From an uncultured Clostridia bacterium (lineage in GTDB: Bacteria; Bacillota; Clostridia; Christensenellales; DTU072): a DNA stretch of 64,000 bases. Position 1 is the first letter of the stretch, and the number at the start of each line of letters is the position of its first letter. The translations under genes were made by a program, and so were the position numbers. Location: the NCBI GenBank assembly GCA_934274515.1, contig CAKQTC010000010.1, positions 20,827-84,826 of the forward strand, read 5' to 3'. Under the pieces are notes generated by a model. It was not told the DNA's origin. It saw only the letters and a program-made list of their open reading frames with translations, and ran no database searches. Shown here piece after piece: positions 56,422 through 64,000 of this stretch.

Positions 56422-56661
56422 AAGACCAAGCGAAACAAATCCTTCCCTTTCGGGGGAAGGATTTGTAGCAAAAGAGCGTTACGTTCTGCCGTTCGTCACG
56501 TTGAGCGCAGTCGAAACGTCTAGGCGAAAGCCGAAATTTCCCTTTCGGGGGAAGGATTTGTAGAGCAAAGCAACGACACTATAAGCAAACGGCGGCGCGC
56601 CGTTTGCTTACTTTTCGCTTAAAAAAGTAAGGGAAATAAACAATTTTATCCGATTCACCCC
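56422..56661 (+). repeat. Hairpin-rich region after the giant gene, with duplicated and dispersed repeats
   Basis: A perfect 13-base-pair hairpin with a TTTCGG loop starts 14 bases after the stop (56435-56466), without a U tract. An identical 26-base sequence occurs at 56443-56468 and 56538-56563 (95-base offset). Between the copies, 56492-56530 carries TCGTCACgtTGAGC, GTCGAA and CTAG, related to 4797-4835. No gene is seen. Confidence 0.7.
56582..56616 (+). terminator. Terminator-like hairpin before the DUF2804 gene
   Basis: A perfect 13-base-pair stem (56582-56594 with 56598-56610, loop GCG) followed by CTTTTC. This is the best candidate for the end of the giant transcript, about 160 bases after its stop. 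Confidence 0.6.
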
Positions 56662-56690
56662 TTGAAAAGTTATCGTAAATAAGTTAAAAT
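56662..56690 (+). promoter_or_regulatory. Promoter of the DUF2804/GH3 gene pair
   Basis: TTGAAA at 56662-56667 and TAAAAT at 56685-56690 with a 17-base spacer, about 30 bases before the ATG at 56721. Confidence 0.65.
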
Positions 56691-56720
56691 ATTATCATAA
56701 AATATATTCGGAGGTAGAAA

Positions 56721-57812
56721 ATGGGAGAGTACAGTAAATATATATCCGACGTAAGAAGAGCGGTCGCTACGCCAAAAGATATGGTTAAAGACGGAAAGTG
56801 TGTTTTCGGCACGTTCGATAAAGAGTTTGAAACGATGGACTTGATGGGAATAAAAAATCCTACGCACGCGCCCGATTGTCTTAAAAAATTAAAACTTACG
56901 TTGTGGGAAGCCACCGAAATCAATATGAAACAGGGCGTTTTGCTCGTTGCTCTTTCCGATATGGGATTTTTCGGGATAACGCTTAACGTTTATTACGATA
57001 AAGCGAAGAAAAAAGTTTATAGTTGGAGTACCAAACTTAAATCGAAAGACACGATTATCGCGCCGAATCTTATAAACGGCTCGGTAGCGACTGCGGTTAC
57101 CAAAAATTCGCACATTAAATACGTCAATAACTTCCAAGACGGAAGATGCGATTTAGAAGGACATCACGACGACGGAGCGAATACCATCGAATACAAGTTC
57201 TCCCTTAAAAGAATATCCAAGCCTTGCGTGGTAAGTATTCCTTTCGCGCCTATCGAAGAGCGTCATCGTCCGCTTTATTCGCAAAAAGATTTCTTCCACG
57301 CGGAAGGCAGTCTTACGTTTAACGGCGAAACCTACTATACGGACGAAGAAAGCACCGCGATAGTGGACGACCACAGGGGTTATTATCCGAGAAAAGCGCA
57401 CTACGATTGGGTTACCACAATGGGCGTAAACGAAACGAACGGAGAAAAGAAATGGTTTGCGTTTAACCTTACGCGCAATCAATCCGTCGATCAGGAAAAA
57501 TACAACGAAAATCTTATTTGGTTTGAAAACGAAACGAGCATACTGCCGCCCGTTACGTTTACTCGTGACGTCGATACGAGAAAGTTCACCGACGGAGCGA
57601 ACTGGTTTGTCAAAGACGAACACGGAATGGTGGACGTTCAATTCAAAGTGTACGACATTTTCCGTATGATTACTCACGCGAAACCGTTTGTCAATATCGA
57701 CTATTTCGTGGCGTTCGGCGAACTTACCGGCTACGTTATGGACGAAGACGGCAACAAATACGTTCTCGACGGAATGACGGGAATAGGGGAAGACAAAACG
57801 TTATTGCTATAA
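56721..57812 (+). CDS. DUF2804-like cytoplasmic protein
   Basis: A 363-residue soluble protein without signal peptide or membrane helix. The segment DDHRGYYPRKAHYDWVTTMG (about 214-233) and the following W-F-FNLTRN stretch match the DUF2804 pattern, a family with a lipocalin/AttH-like beta-barrel fold and no settled function. Other conserved-looking features are the N-terminal LTLWEATEINMKQG and GYVMDEDGNKYVLDGMTGIGED at the end in two pieces. It has a strong GGAGG ribosome binding site and its own promoter. The GH3 gene follows after 51 bases with its own ribosome binding site, so both are probably one transcript. Assignment to DUF2804 is from memory of the motif. Confidence 0.7.
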   Translation: MGEYSKYISDVRRAVATPKDMVKDGKCVFGTFDKEFETMDLMGIKNPTHAPDCLKKLKLTLWEATEINMKQGVLLVALSDMGFFGITLNVYYDKAKKKVYSWSTKLKSKDTIIAPNLINGSVATAVTKNSHIKYVNNFQDGRCDLEGHHDDGANTIEYKFSLKRISKPCVVSIPFAPIEERHRPLYSQKDFFHAEGSLTFNGETYYTDEESTAIVDDHRGYYPRKAHYDWVTTMGVNETNGEKKWFAFNLTRNQSVDQEKYNENLIWFENETSILPPVTFTRDVDTRKFTDGANWFVKDEHGMVDVQFKVYDIFRMITHAKPFVNIDYFVAFGELTGYVMDEDGNKYVLDGMTGIGEDKTLLL

Positions 57813-57863
57813 GAAATCCCGAACGGGAAAACAACGACTAAAAACGAAAAACGGAGGAAATAG

Positions 57864-60287
57864 ATGGACGATATTAAATACGTAGAGATATTAAGACAGA
57901 TGACGTTGGAAGAAAAAGCGTCGCTTTGTTCGGGATTGACGTTTTGGCTGACGAAACCCGTCGAAAGGCTGGGCGTTCCTTCGGTTTGGATGAGCGACGG
58001 TCCGCACGGGCTGCGCAAAGAAAAACAAAGTGCCGGAACGAACGTTATGCGTCCGGCGGAAACCGCTACTTGTTTTCCGCCCGAAAGTACGATTGCTTGC
58101 AGTTGGGACGTTGACCTTATCAAAGAAGTCGGCAAAGCGATAGCGGAAGAGGCGAAAGCGTTGCAAGTCGCTACCGTTTTAGGCCCCGGCATCAATATCA
58201 AGAGAAGTCCGCTTTGCGGAAGGAACTTCGAATACCTGTCCGAAGACCCGTTCTTGACGGGAAGAATGGCTGCGGCGTACGTTGACGGCGTTCAAGGCGA
58301 AAACGTGGGCGTGAGCCTTAAACATTTTTGCGCAAACAACCAAGAACATATCCGTATGAGTATCGACACGCGCGTGGACGAAAGAGCGTTTAGAGAAATC
58401 TATCTTTCCGCGTTCGAACACGTTGTAAAAGCGTCTAAACCGCAGACGGTTATGAGTTCGTACAACCGCGTAAACGGCACCTATATGTCGGAAAACAAGC
58501 GTATGCTTACCGACGTATTGAGAAACGAATGGGGTTTTGACGGTATTGTCGTAAGCGACTGGGGCGCGATAAACAATCGCGTGGACGCGGTCAAAGCAGG
58601 CAATGACCTAGAAATGCCCGGCAACAAAGGGTTTAACGACCGCAATATCATAAAAGCGGTGCAGGACGGCGCGCTTGACGAGAGCGAACTCGACGTAATC
58701 GTTCTTCGTATGATAAAATACGCGTTTGAAAGCAAAGAAAAGATAGTAAACGACGCTCCGCAAAAACTCGACGAACACCACGAAGTCGCGCGGAAAGCGG
58801 CGGCGGAGAGCGCGGTGCTTCTTAAAAACGAAAACTCGGTGCTTCCGCTCGACGATAAAAAGAACATAGCGGTAATCGGCGCGCTCGCCAAAAACCTACG
58901 TTATCAGGGGGCAGGGTCGAGCCATATCAATCCGCCTAAGACGGTTTCGTTCGTTCAAGCACTCGAAGAAGAGGGCAGAAAGTTCGAATACGCGCCCGGA
59001 TACACGCTTAAAGGCGACGGATATAACGAAAGACTTATACTCGAAGCGAAAAAAGTCGCGGCGTATAAAGACGCGGTACTCGTGTTTATCGGGCTTACCG
59101 ACGCGTACGAAAGCGAAGGGTTTGACCGTAAACATATGGACATACCGGCGTCGCACAACATACTCGTACAAGAAATAGCGAAGGTAAACAAGAACATAAT
59201 CGTAGTGCTTGCCGGCGGTTCTCCCGTAAGAGTAGACGGGTTTATCGACGAGGCGAAAGCGGTGCTTAACGTCTATCTCGGCGGACAAGCGGGCGGCGAA
59301 GCGGCGCGCGACGTTATTTTCGGCAAAGTAAACCCGAGCGGAAAACTTCCCGAAACGTACGCGTTCGACAACGACGCGCTTAGCGCGAAATATTTTCCGA
59401 TGGGACCGAGAGCGGTTGAATACAGAGAAAGCGTGTACGTCGGGTACCGTTACTACGACACCGCGAAAAAAGCCGTTCGTTTCCCGTTCGGGTACGGACT
59501 GAGTTATACCAAATTCGAGTATTCGGATATGAAACTAAGCGCGAATAAAATACGCGAAGGCGAACCGCTTACGGTTTCCGTAACGGTAACCAACACGGGC
59601 GACCGCGACGGCGCGGAGATAGTGCAACTATACGTCAAAGACGAAGAAAGCACCGTGTTCCGCCCGGAAAAAGAACTTAAAGGATTCCGAAAAGTGTTCC
59701 TTAAATCGGGTGAAAGCAAGGAAGTCAAGTTTGAACTCGACGCAAGGAGTTTTGCTTATTACAACGTCAGAATATGCGATTGGCACGTCGAGAGCGGCGA
59801 GTTCGAGATAATGATAGGCGCGTCGAGCAGAGAAGTCAAATTTAGCGAAAAAGTGTACGTCGAGTCCGCGAACCCGACGGCGGAACTGCCCGATTACAGA
59901 CAAACCGCGCCGAGTTATTACGATATAGCGAGCGTAAGCGAAATATCCGACGACGAGTTTGCCGCGCTCGGTGTAGAGATAGTAAACAACGAACCGTTCA
60001 AACGCGGAGAACTGACCGTAAACAACAGCGTCGGGCAAGTCGCGGTTTCCCCGTTCGGGAAATTCCTATGCGGAATGCTCAAATTCGGTAGCAAGATAGT
60101 GGCAATCGGCACGGAAAATCCCGAAATGATAACGCAATCGGTAGTGGATATGCCGCTTAGAAGTTTTAGCGGATTTACGGGCGGACTGTTTAGTCAAATG
60201 TCCGTAGAAGGCATGGTGGATATGTGTAACCGAAAGAAAGGCGGGTTCCGTAAACTCATAGCCGGATTTAAGAAAAAGAACAGATAA
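57864..60287 (+). CDS. Glycoside hydrolase family 3 beta-glucosidase
   Basis: An 807-residue GH3 enzyme. The N-terminal barrel (about 10-310) contains TLEEKASLCSG, MSDGPHGLR, the substrate-binding SLKHFCANNQEH and the catalytic nucleophile Asp232 in VVSDWGA. The second alpha/beta domain (about 320-540) includes NIAVIGALA and IVVLAGGSPV. A fibronectin type III-like domain follows (about 555-660; VTVTNTGDRDGAEIVQLYV). About 140 C-terminal residues have no obvious match. No signal peptide is present, so it should act in the cytoplasm on imported oligosaccharides. Exact specificity (glucose, xylose, rhamnose or other) is not set by these motifs. A good GGAGG ribosome binding site precedes the ATG. 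Confidence 0.95.
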   Translation: MDDIKYVEILRQMTLEEKASLCSGLTFWLTKPVERLGVPSVWMSDGPHGLRKEKQSAGTNVMRPAETATCFPPESTIACSWDVDLIKEVGKAIAEEAKALQVATVLGPGINIKRSPLCGRNFEYLSEDPFLTGRMAAAYVDGVQGENVGVSLKHFCANNQEHIRMSIDTRVDERAFREIYLSAFEHVVKASKPQTVMSSYNRVNGTYMSENKRMLTDVLRNEWGFDGIVVSDWGAINNRVDAVKAGNDLEMPGNKGFNDRNIIKAVQDGALDESELDVIVLRMIKYAFESKEKIVNDAPQKLDEHHEVARKAAAESAVLLKNENSVLPLDDKKNIAVIGALAKNLRYQGAGSSHINPPKTVSFVQALEEEGRKFEYAPGYTLKGDGYNERLILEAKKVAAYKDAVLVFIGLTDAYESEGFDRKHMDIPASHNILVQEIAKVNKNIIVVLAGGSPVRVDGFIDEAKAVLNVYLGGQAGGEAARDVIFGKVNPSGKLPETYAFDNDALSAKYFPMGPRAVEYRESVYVGYRYYDTAKKAVRFPFGYGLSYTKFEYSDMKLSANKIREGEPLTVSVTVTNTGDRDGAEIVQLYVKDEESTVFRPEKELKGFRKVFLKSGESKEVKFELDARSFAYYNVRICDWHVESGEFEIMIGASSREVKFSEKVYVESANPTAELPDYRQTAPSYYDIASVSEISDDEFAALGVEIVNNEPFKRGELTVNNSVGQVAVSPFGKFLCGMLKFGSKIVAIGTENPEMITQSVVDMPLRSFSGFTGGLFSQMSVEGMVDMCNRKKGGFRKLIAGFKKKNR

Positions 60288-60295
60288 ACGATAGA

Positions 60296-60326
60296 AAAAG
60301 GGGCGGAAGGAACCGCCCCTTTTCTT
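60296..60326 (+). terminator. Terminator after the GH3 gene
   Basis: AAAAGGGGCGG and CCGCCCCTTTT form a perfect 11-base-pair stem with an AAGGAA loop, ending in TTTTCTT, 9 bases after the stop codon. The next 100 bases hold no gene. Confidence 0.93.
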
Positions 60327-60429
60327 CGTGGGCAGAAAGCGTGCCGCGGCAAAGCGAACGCAAACGAAACGCTTGCGCTCGCAAATGAAAAAAGATAGAC
60401 GTTTGCCCGTTAAGAATACGATTAATTCG

Positions 60430-60458
60430 TTGACAACGGGAATAATAAAATATAAAAT
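60430..60458 (+). promoter_or_regulatory. Promoter of the calcium ATPase gene
   Basis: TTGACA at 60430-60435 and TAAAAT at 60453-60458 with a 17-base spacer. Confidence 0.8.
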
Positions 60459-60500
60459 TAACAACGATAATTCCTAATACGGAGATTAACAAAAAAAGCA

Positions 60501-63191
60501 ATGAAAACGAAAGGCCTTACCGACGCGCAGGTTGCTGCGTCGAGAGAAAAATTCGGTAGCAATGCGCTTACCGAGATAAAGGGCGACGGGTTTTGGAAAA
60601 AGTTATGGAAAAACTTTGGCGACCCTATGATAAAGATACTGTGCGTGGCGCTCGTTATCAATATAGTTTTTGCCGCGCTCGGAAAAACCGAGTGGTTCGA
60701 ACCCGTCGGAATAGCGGTTGCCGTTCTTCTAGCCACGCTCGTGTCAACGTTTTCCGAATATAAAAACGAAAATTCGTTCCGTAAACTTCAAGACGAGGCG
60801 TCTAAAATAAAGTGCAAGGTTTATCGTAACGGCACTATGGAAGAAATATCCGTAGACGACGTGGTCGTAGGCGATTGCGTGATGTTGCAGATGGGCGACA
60901 AAGTACCTGCGGACGGTTTTCTCACGGACGGCACGGTTAAAGTTGACCAATCGGTACTTAACGGCGAAACGAAAGAGGCGGCGAAAGTTCCCGTTCCCGA
61001 CAATTACGTCGATACCGACACGGGCGTCGATTTTTTCAACGAATACAAACTCTATCGCGGTTCGGTCGTATGCAACGGCAGCGCGACGCTTTGCGTTGAA
61101 TCTGTCGGGGATAAGACGGTTTACGGTAAAATAGCGAGCGAACTTCAAGCCGACGACGGCAGAGACAGTCCGCTTAAAGTCAAACTCAAAAAATTAGCGA
61201 AAAAAATCAGCACGTTCGGATATATCGGCGGCATAATTATCGCAGTAGCGTTCCTTTTTCAAAAGTTCTTTATGAACAACGGTTTTGACGGGGCGAGAAT
61301 CGCGGAGTACTTTTCCAACTGGGAAACGCCCGTTAAAGACGCGATAAACGCAATCGAACTCGCGGTTGTTATTATGGTTATGGCAATCCCCGAAGGGTTG
61401 CCGCTTATGATAGCCATCGTCTCCGCGCAGAATATGGGCAAGATGCTCAAAGACAACGTGCTTGTCCGTAAAGTAGAAGGGATAGAAACAGCCGGTAGTA
61501 TCAACCTTTTGTTTAGCGACAAAACGGGAACGATTACGAAAGGGAACCTAGAAGCGGTGCTTTTCGTGGACGGGCAGGGCAACGAGTACAAAGAAGCGGA
61601 CAACGTAATCGGCGGTTTGGGGAAACTGCTGTCTTTAAGCATAAGGAGCAACACGAACGCTGTCGTTACGGGCAACGGAAACGACGTAAGAGTGCTCGGC
61701 GGAAACGCGACGGAACGCGCGGTTCTCGGCTTTGCGGCAAGAGGACACGGTTCCGCGGCGGAAAAAGTCGCGGTCGTCAATACCATACCGTTTAACAGTA
61801 CCAATAAGTATTCCGCTACGTCGATAAAGTCGGACGGTGGAGAGATGACGCTTATTAAAGGCGCGCCCGAGAAAATCCTCGTTAAGTGCGACGGTTATTT
61901 CGACGAAGAAGGCAACGAAGTCGAATGTGGCGATTTTTCCGCGCTTAACGCCAAGATAGACGCGCTTGCGGACAGGGCGATAAGAGTTCTTGCGCTTGCG
62001 GTCAGCAAAGGGAAAATCGACGGAGAAACCTTGCCCGGCGACGACTGGACGCTCGTAGGAGTTCTCGGCATAAGGGACGAAATTCGTCCCGAATCGGTGA
62101 CAGCCATCGAGGAAGTGCGTAACGCCGGAGTTCAAGTCGTTATGATTACCGGCGACAGAAAAGAAACCGCGGTTGCGATTGCGAAAGAAGCGGGGCTTAT
62201 TACGGCGGAAACGGACGTCGTGCTTACGAGTGCGGAACTAAGGGAACTCAGCGACGAGCAAATAGGCGAGATATTGCCCTCTTTGAGGGTTATAGCAAGG
62301 GCGTTGCCTAGCGATAAATCGCGGCTGGTGGGTATTGCGCAAAGCAAAGGAATGGTCGTCGGAATGACGGGCGACGGGGTAAACGATTCGCCCGCGCTCA
62401 AAAAAGCGGACGTCGGGTTTGCAATGGGGAGCGGAACGGAAGTCGCGAAAGAAGCGAGCGGAGTAGTCATTATGAACGACAATTTTAAGTCGATAGAAAA
62501 GGCTATTCTGTACGGCAGGACGATTTTCAACAATATAAGAAAGTTTATCGTGTTTCAACTTACGATTAACGTCGCGGCGGTGCTGATTTCGCTTATCGTA
62601 CCGTTGCTCGGCAAGGAAAGTCCGCTTTCGATTACTCAGATACTTTGGGTCAACTTAATTATGGACACGCTCGCCGCTTTGGCGTTCGGCGGAGAGCCTG
62701 CGCTTCAAAAATATATGCGAGAAAAACCGAAAAAGCGCGACGAAGACATCGTTAGCAAGAGAATGTGGAGCGCGATACTTACGGGCGGACTGTATTTGTT
62801 TGCGATAGGGATGATATTCCTTAACGTGCCGTGGTTCAAATCGTTTTTCGGAGAGAACACTATTCTCGGAATAACGGGAGAAACTCTGCATACCGGGTTT
62901 TTCACGATGTTTATATTGACTGCGGTGTTTAATATGTTCAACGCGAGAACGGAAGGATTTAATCTTTTTGCGAACATCGGCAAAAACAAAGGTTTTATAA
63001 AGATAGTCGCACTTATAGTAGCGGTACAAATAGCGATGGTGTATCTGGGAAGCACGGTTTTCGATTGCTACGGGTTGGGGATATTGCAATGGTTGCTGGT
63101 TGTTGCGATGGGCGTTACGATTATTCCCGTTGACCTTGCAAGAAAGGCGATAGCGAACAAGGTAAAAGCGAGGAAAGAGGGCGCGGAGTAA
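60501..63191 (+). CDS. PMCA-type calcium-transporting P-type ATPase
   Basis: An 896-residue P2-type ATPase. It shows the cation motif IPEGLP in helix M4 (Pro297-Glu298), the phosphorylation site SDKTGTITKG (Asp340), the actuator motif NGET (154-157), KGAPE in the nucleotide domain, MTGDGVNDSPALKKA, and WVNLIMDTLAAL in M6, the pattern of PMCA-type calcium pumps. About ten membrane helices are expected. It should expel Ca2+ from the cytoplasm. GGAG lies 16 bases before the ATG, farther than usual, and no better in-frame start exists. It stands alone between a promoter and a terminator. Confidence 0.93.
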   Translation: MKTKGLTDAQVAASREKFGSNALTEIKGDGFWKKLWKNFGDPMIKILCVALVINIVFAALGKTEWFEPVGIAVAVLLATLVSTFSEYKNENSFRKLQDEASKIKCKVYRNGTMEEISVDDVVVGDCVMLQMGDKVPADGFLTDGTVKVDQSVLNGETKEAAKVPVPDNYVDTDTGVDFFNEYKLYRGSVVCNGSATLCVESVGDKTVYGKIASELQADDGRDSPLKVKLKKLAKKISTFGYIGGIIIAVAFLFQKFFMNNGFDGARIAEYFSNWETPVKDAINAIELAVVIMVMAIPEGLPLMIAIVSAQNMGKMLKDNVLVRKVEGIETAGSINLLFSDKTGTITKGNLEAVLFVDGQGNEYKEADNVIGGLGKLLSLSIRSNTNAVVTGNGNDVRVLGGNATERAVLGFAARGHGSAAEKVAVVNTIPFNSTNKYSATSIKSDGGEMTLIKGAPEKILVKCDGYFDEEGNEVECGDFSALNAKIDALADRAIRVLALAVSKGKIDGETLPGDDWTLVGVLGIRDEIRPESVTAIEEVRNAGVQVVMITGDRKETAVAIAKEAGLITAETDVVLTSAELRELSDEQIGEILPSLRVIARALPSDKSRLVGIAQSKGMVVGMTGDGVNDSPALKKADVGFAMGSGTEVAKEASGVVIMNDNFKSIEKAILYGRTIFNNIRKFIVFQLTINVAAVLISLIVPLLGKESPLSITQILWVNLIMDTLAALAFGGEPALQKYMREKPKKRDEDIVSKRMWSAILTGGLYLFAIGMIFLNVPWFKSFFGENTILGITGETLHTGFFTMFILTAVFNMFNARTEGFNLFANIGKNKGFIKIVALIVAVQIAMVYLGSTVFDCYGLGILQWLLVVAMGVTIIPVDLARKAIANKVKARKEGAE

Positions 63192-63215
63192 CCGTTGAAT
63201 AAAAAGTTTTTACGG

Positions 63216-63252
63216 CTGCCGAAGAACGATGTTTTTCGGCAGTTCTGTTTTT
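63216..63252 (+). terminator. Terminator after the calcium ATPase gene
   Basis: CTGCCGAA (63216-63223) pairs with TTCGGCAG (63235-63242) and is followed by TTCTGTTTTT. Confidence 0.82.
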
Positions 63253-63340
63253 AATAAGGATACCCGCCCACCCACCCGTCGAACGGAGCGAAGATGGGTG
63301 CGTCGATTAGAGTTTTTCTTTGAAATACGCCGAAAAATCG

Positions 63341-63369
63341 TTGCCGATACGGAATAACGGGGGTATAAT
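63341..63369 (+). promoter_or_regulatory. Promoter of the small 64-residue gene
   Basis: TTGCCG at 63341-63346 and TATAAT at 63364-63369, 17-base spacer. The GTG start at 63387 lies only about 11 bases after the expected transcription start, so the message would be nearly leaderless. Confidence 0.6.
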
Positions 63370-63386
63370 AGGTAACAATAAACGGC

Positions 63387-63581
63387 GTGGGGTATTTTAA
63401 CTATCATGCGGTTTGCAAGAACCTTATAAAGAAAGGGCATCTCGTAAAAAAAGAGTACGTTGCGGTATGGAACGACGTCAGTCCAGCGCTTGTGTTGTTT
63501 TTCGACAATCATCCGCCTATGCCGATACGGAAAGAGCGATGGGCGGAGTACGAACGGTTTATTGCGGAAGAAGAAGATTGA
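63387..63581 (+). CDS. Small conserved-looking protein of 64 residues, GTG start
   Basis: A short soluble protein that I cannot name. The composition is ordinary for a folded protein: a basic helix (YHAVCKNLIKKGHLVKK), a strand-like VAVWNDVSPALVLFFDNH, the proline turn PPMPIR and a C-terminal acidic helix (WAEYERFIAEEED). Support for a real gene comes from a good sigma-A promoter just upstream, from the clean end before the tRNA promoter, and from my impression of similar short proteins in Clostridia. Against it is the lack of a Shine-Dalgarno sequence. The overlapping frame 63413-63661 has a less protein-like composition. Confidence 0.55.
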   Translation: MGYFNYHAVCKNLIKKGHLVKKEYVAVWNDVSPALVLFFDNHPPMPIRKERWAEYERFIAEEED

Positions 63582-63657
63582 TTTCGGAAAGAGAAACGGA
63601 GCGGAAAGTTAGGCGAAAAAGATTTTTTTATTTCGTGAAAAATGTGCGCGTATTTCG

Positions 63658-63686
63658 TTGACAAGTCCCTTTATAAATGGTATTAT
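63658..63686 (+). promoter_or_regulatory. Strong promoter of the tRNA (rRNA) transcript
   Basis: TTGACA at 63658-63663 and TATTAT at 63681-63686, 17-base spacer, 31 bases before the first tRNA. An A/T-rich stretch (63617-63645) upstream may act as an UP element. Confidence 0.8.
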
Positions 63687-63717
63687 ATTCAAGCATTATA
63701 AGTTGGCGTGCCTTTAT

Positions 63718-63793
63718 GGGGGTATAGCTCAGCTGGGAGAGCACCTGCCTTGCAAGCAGGGGGTCAGCGGTTCGATCCCGCTTATCTCCACCA
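63718..63793 (+). tRNA. tRNA-Ala (anticodon TGC)
   Basis: 76 bases including an encoded CCA. The acceptor GGGGGTA pairs with TATCTCC, with the G3-U70 wobble pair that identifies alanine tRNAs. The D arm GCTC/GAGC, the anticodon stem CCTGC/GCAGG around TTGCAAG-type loop (anticodon TGC) and the T arm with GGTTCGATCC are all present. Confidence 0.97.
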
Positions 63794-63826
63794 AACGCCT
63801 GCAAATAATGCGTGAACTTTGCATAT

Positions 63827-63903
63827 AGGCTGCTAGCTCAGCAGGTTAGAGCACCACCCTGATAAGGTGGGGGTCGGTGGTTCGAGTCCACTGCAGCCTA
63901 CCA
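63827..63903 (+). tRNA. tRNA-Ile (anticodon GAT)
   Basis: 77 bases including an encoded CCA. The acceptor AGGCTGC pairs perfectly with GCAGCCT, the anticodon stem is CCACC/GGTGG with loop CTGATAA (anticodon GAT), and the T loop is TTCGAGT. It lies 33 bases after tRNA-Ala. This Ala-Ile pair is typical of rRNA operons. Confidence 0.97.
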
Positions 63904-64000
63904 CTTGCTTGTAAGCAAGTATATCGTACCTTGACAACTGCATATAGTTTTTTCAAGTAAAGGAAAAGACGAAGACAAAAAAAATATCAAAGAGTAATAC
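63904..64000 (+). promoter_or_regulatory. rRNA leader/spacer with boxA-like element, gene itself outside the window
   Basis: A 7-base-pair hairpin (63903-63909 with 63914-63920) follows the tRNA-Ile CCA end. Then comes TACCTTGACAACTGCATA at about 63927-63944, which resembles the boxA antitermination and spacer sequences found before 16S and 23S genes of Bacillota. An rRNA gene, 23S or 16S, probably starts just beyond base 64000. Confidence 0.55.

Noticed and set aside
63413..63661. 82-residue frame overlapping the small GTG-started gene and the tRNA promoter
   Set aside because: It runs into the TTGACA box of the tRNA promoter and is Arg-rich; the 63387-63581 frame is more protein-like.

Overview
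The window looks like a chromosomal segment of a bacterium of the Bacillota (class Clostridia or a close relative), probably uncultured and host-associated. The evidence is the gene content (CzrA/SmtB-type ArsR repressor, tilS-hpt, polar amino-acid ABC operon, lipoprotein signal peptides), purine-rich GGAGG-type ribosome binding sites and sigma-A promoters with 17-bp spacers. TAA, TAG and TGA all serve as stops, so the code is standard. I see no phage, IS or CRISPR signature. Species and whether the envelope is diderm cannot be decided from the sequence.

Layout. 1-2094 (minus): 5' part of a secreted M60-family metallopeptidase, running off the left edge. 2212-4768 (plus): metal-responsive operon of an SmtB-like repressor, a free-standing HMA metallochaperone and a P1B-type Zn/Cd ATPase that has no HMA domain of its own. 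4984-6930 (plus): OmpR-type two-component system. 7317-9834 (plus): amino-acid ABC importer (lipoprotein, permease, ATPase with an unusual charged insertion), ended by a bidirectional terminator shared with the opposing operon. 9971-13722 (minus): tRNA/purine housekeeping operon, read tilS, hpt, cca, HD-domain protein, with overlapping ends. 13840-15057 (minus): iron alcohol dehydrogenase. 15164-18031 (minus): LOG-like protein, HAD phosphatase, and a membrane protein with Ig/MBG-like repeats.

18613-56421 (plus): one uninterrupted gene of 37.7 kb (59 percent of the window) encoding a predicted lipoprotein of 12,564 residues, about 1.4 MDa. It has a clear promoter, ribosome binding site, lipobox at Cys27 and stop codon. 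It is built of at least fifteen divergent copies of a beta-strand/amphipathic-helix module, split by a 2,250-residue helical Ala/Tyr/Lys/Glu-rich block. Two hydrophobic/amphipathic islands and a carboxypeptidase-regulatory-like domain follow, then a 3,400-residue beta-rich Ig-like tail with a recurring DPY/DPF motif. I recognise no described family for the whole protein, and it is the main candidate for an undescribed system.

After the giant gene: a short region of hairpins and dispersed repeats, a DUF2804-like protein and a cytoplasmic GH3 beta-glucosidase (56721-60287), a PMCA-type calcium ATPase (60501-63191) and a small GTG-started gene. The window ends with tRNA-Ala(TGC) and tRNA-Ile(GAT) directly behind their own strong promoter and before a boxA-like leader, so an rRNA gene probably begins just beyond the right edge. 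No 16S gene precedes the tRNAs, suggesting a split or rearranged rRNA operon. M60 peptidase, GH3 glucosidase and a giant surface lipoprotein together are compatible with life on host or plant glycans; that is inference.
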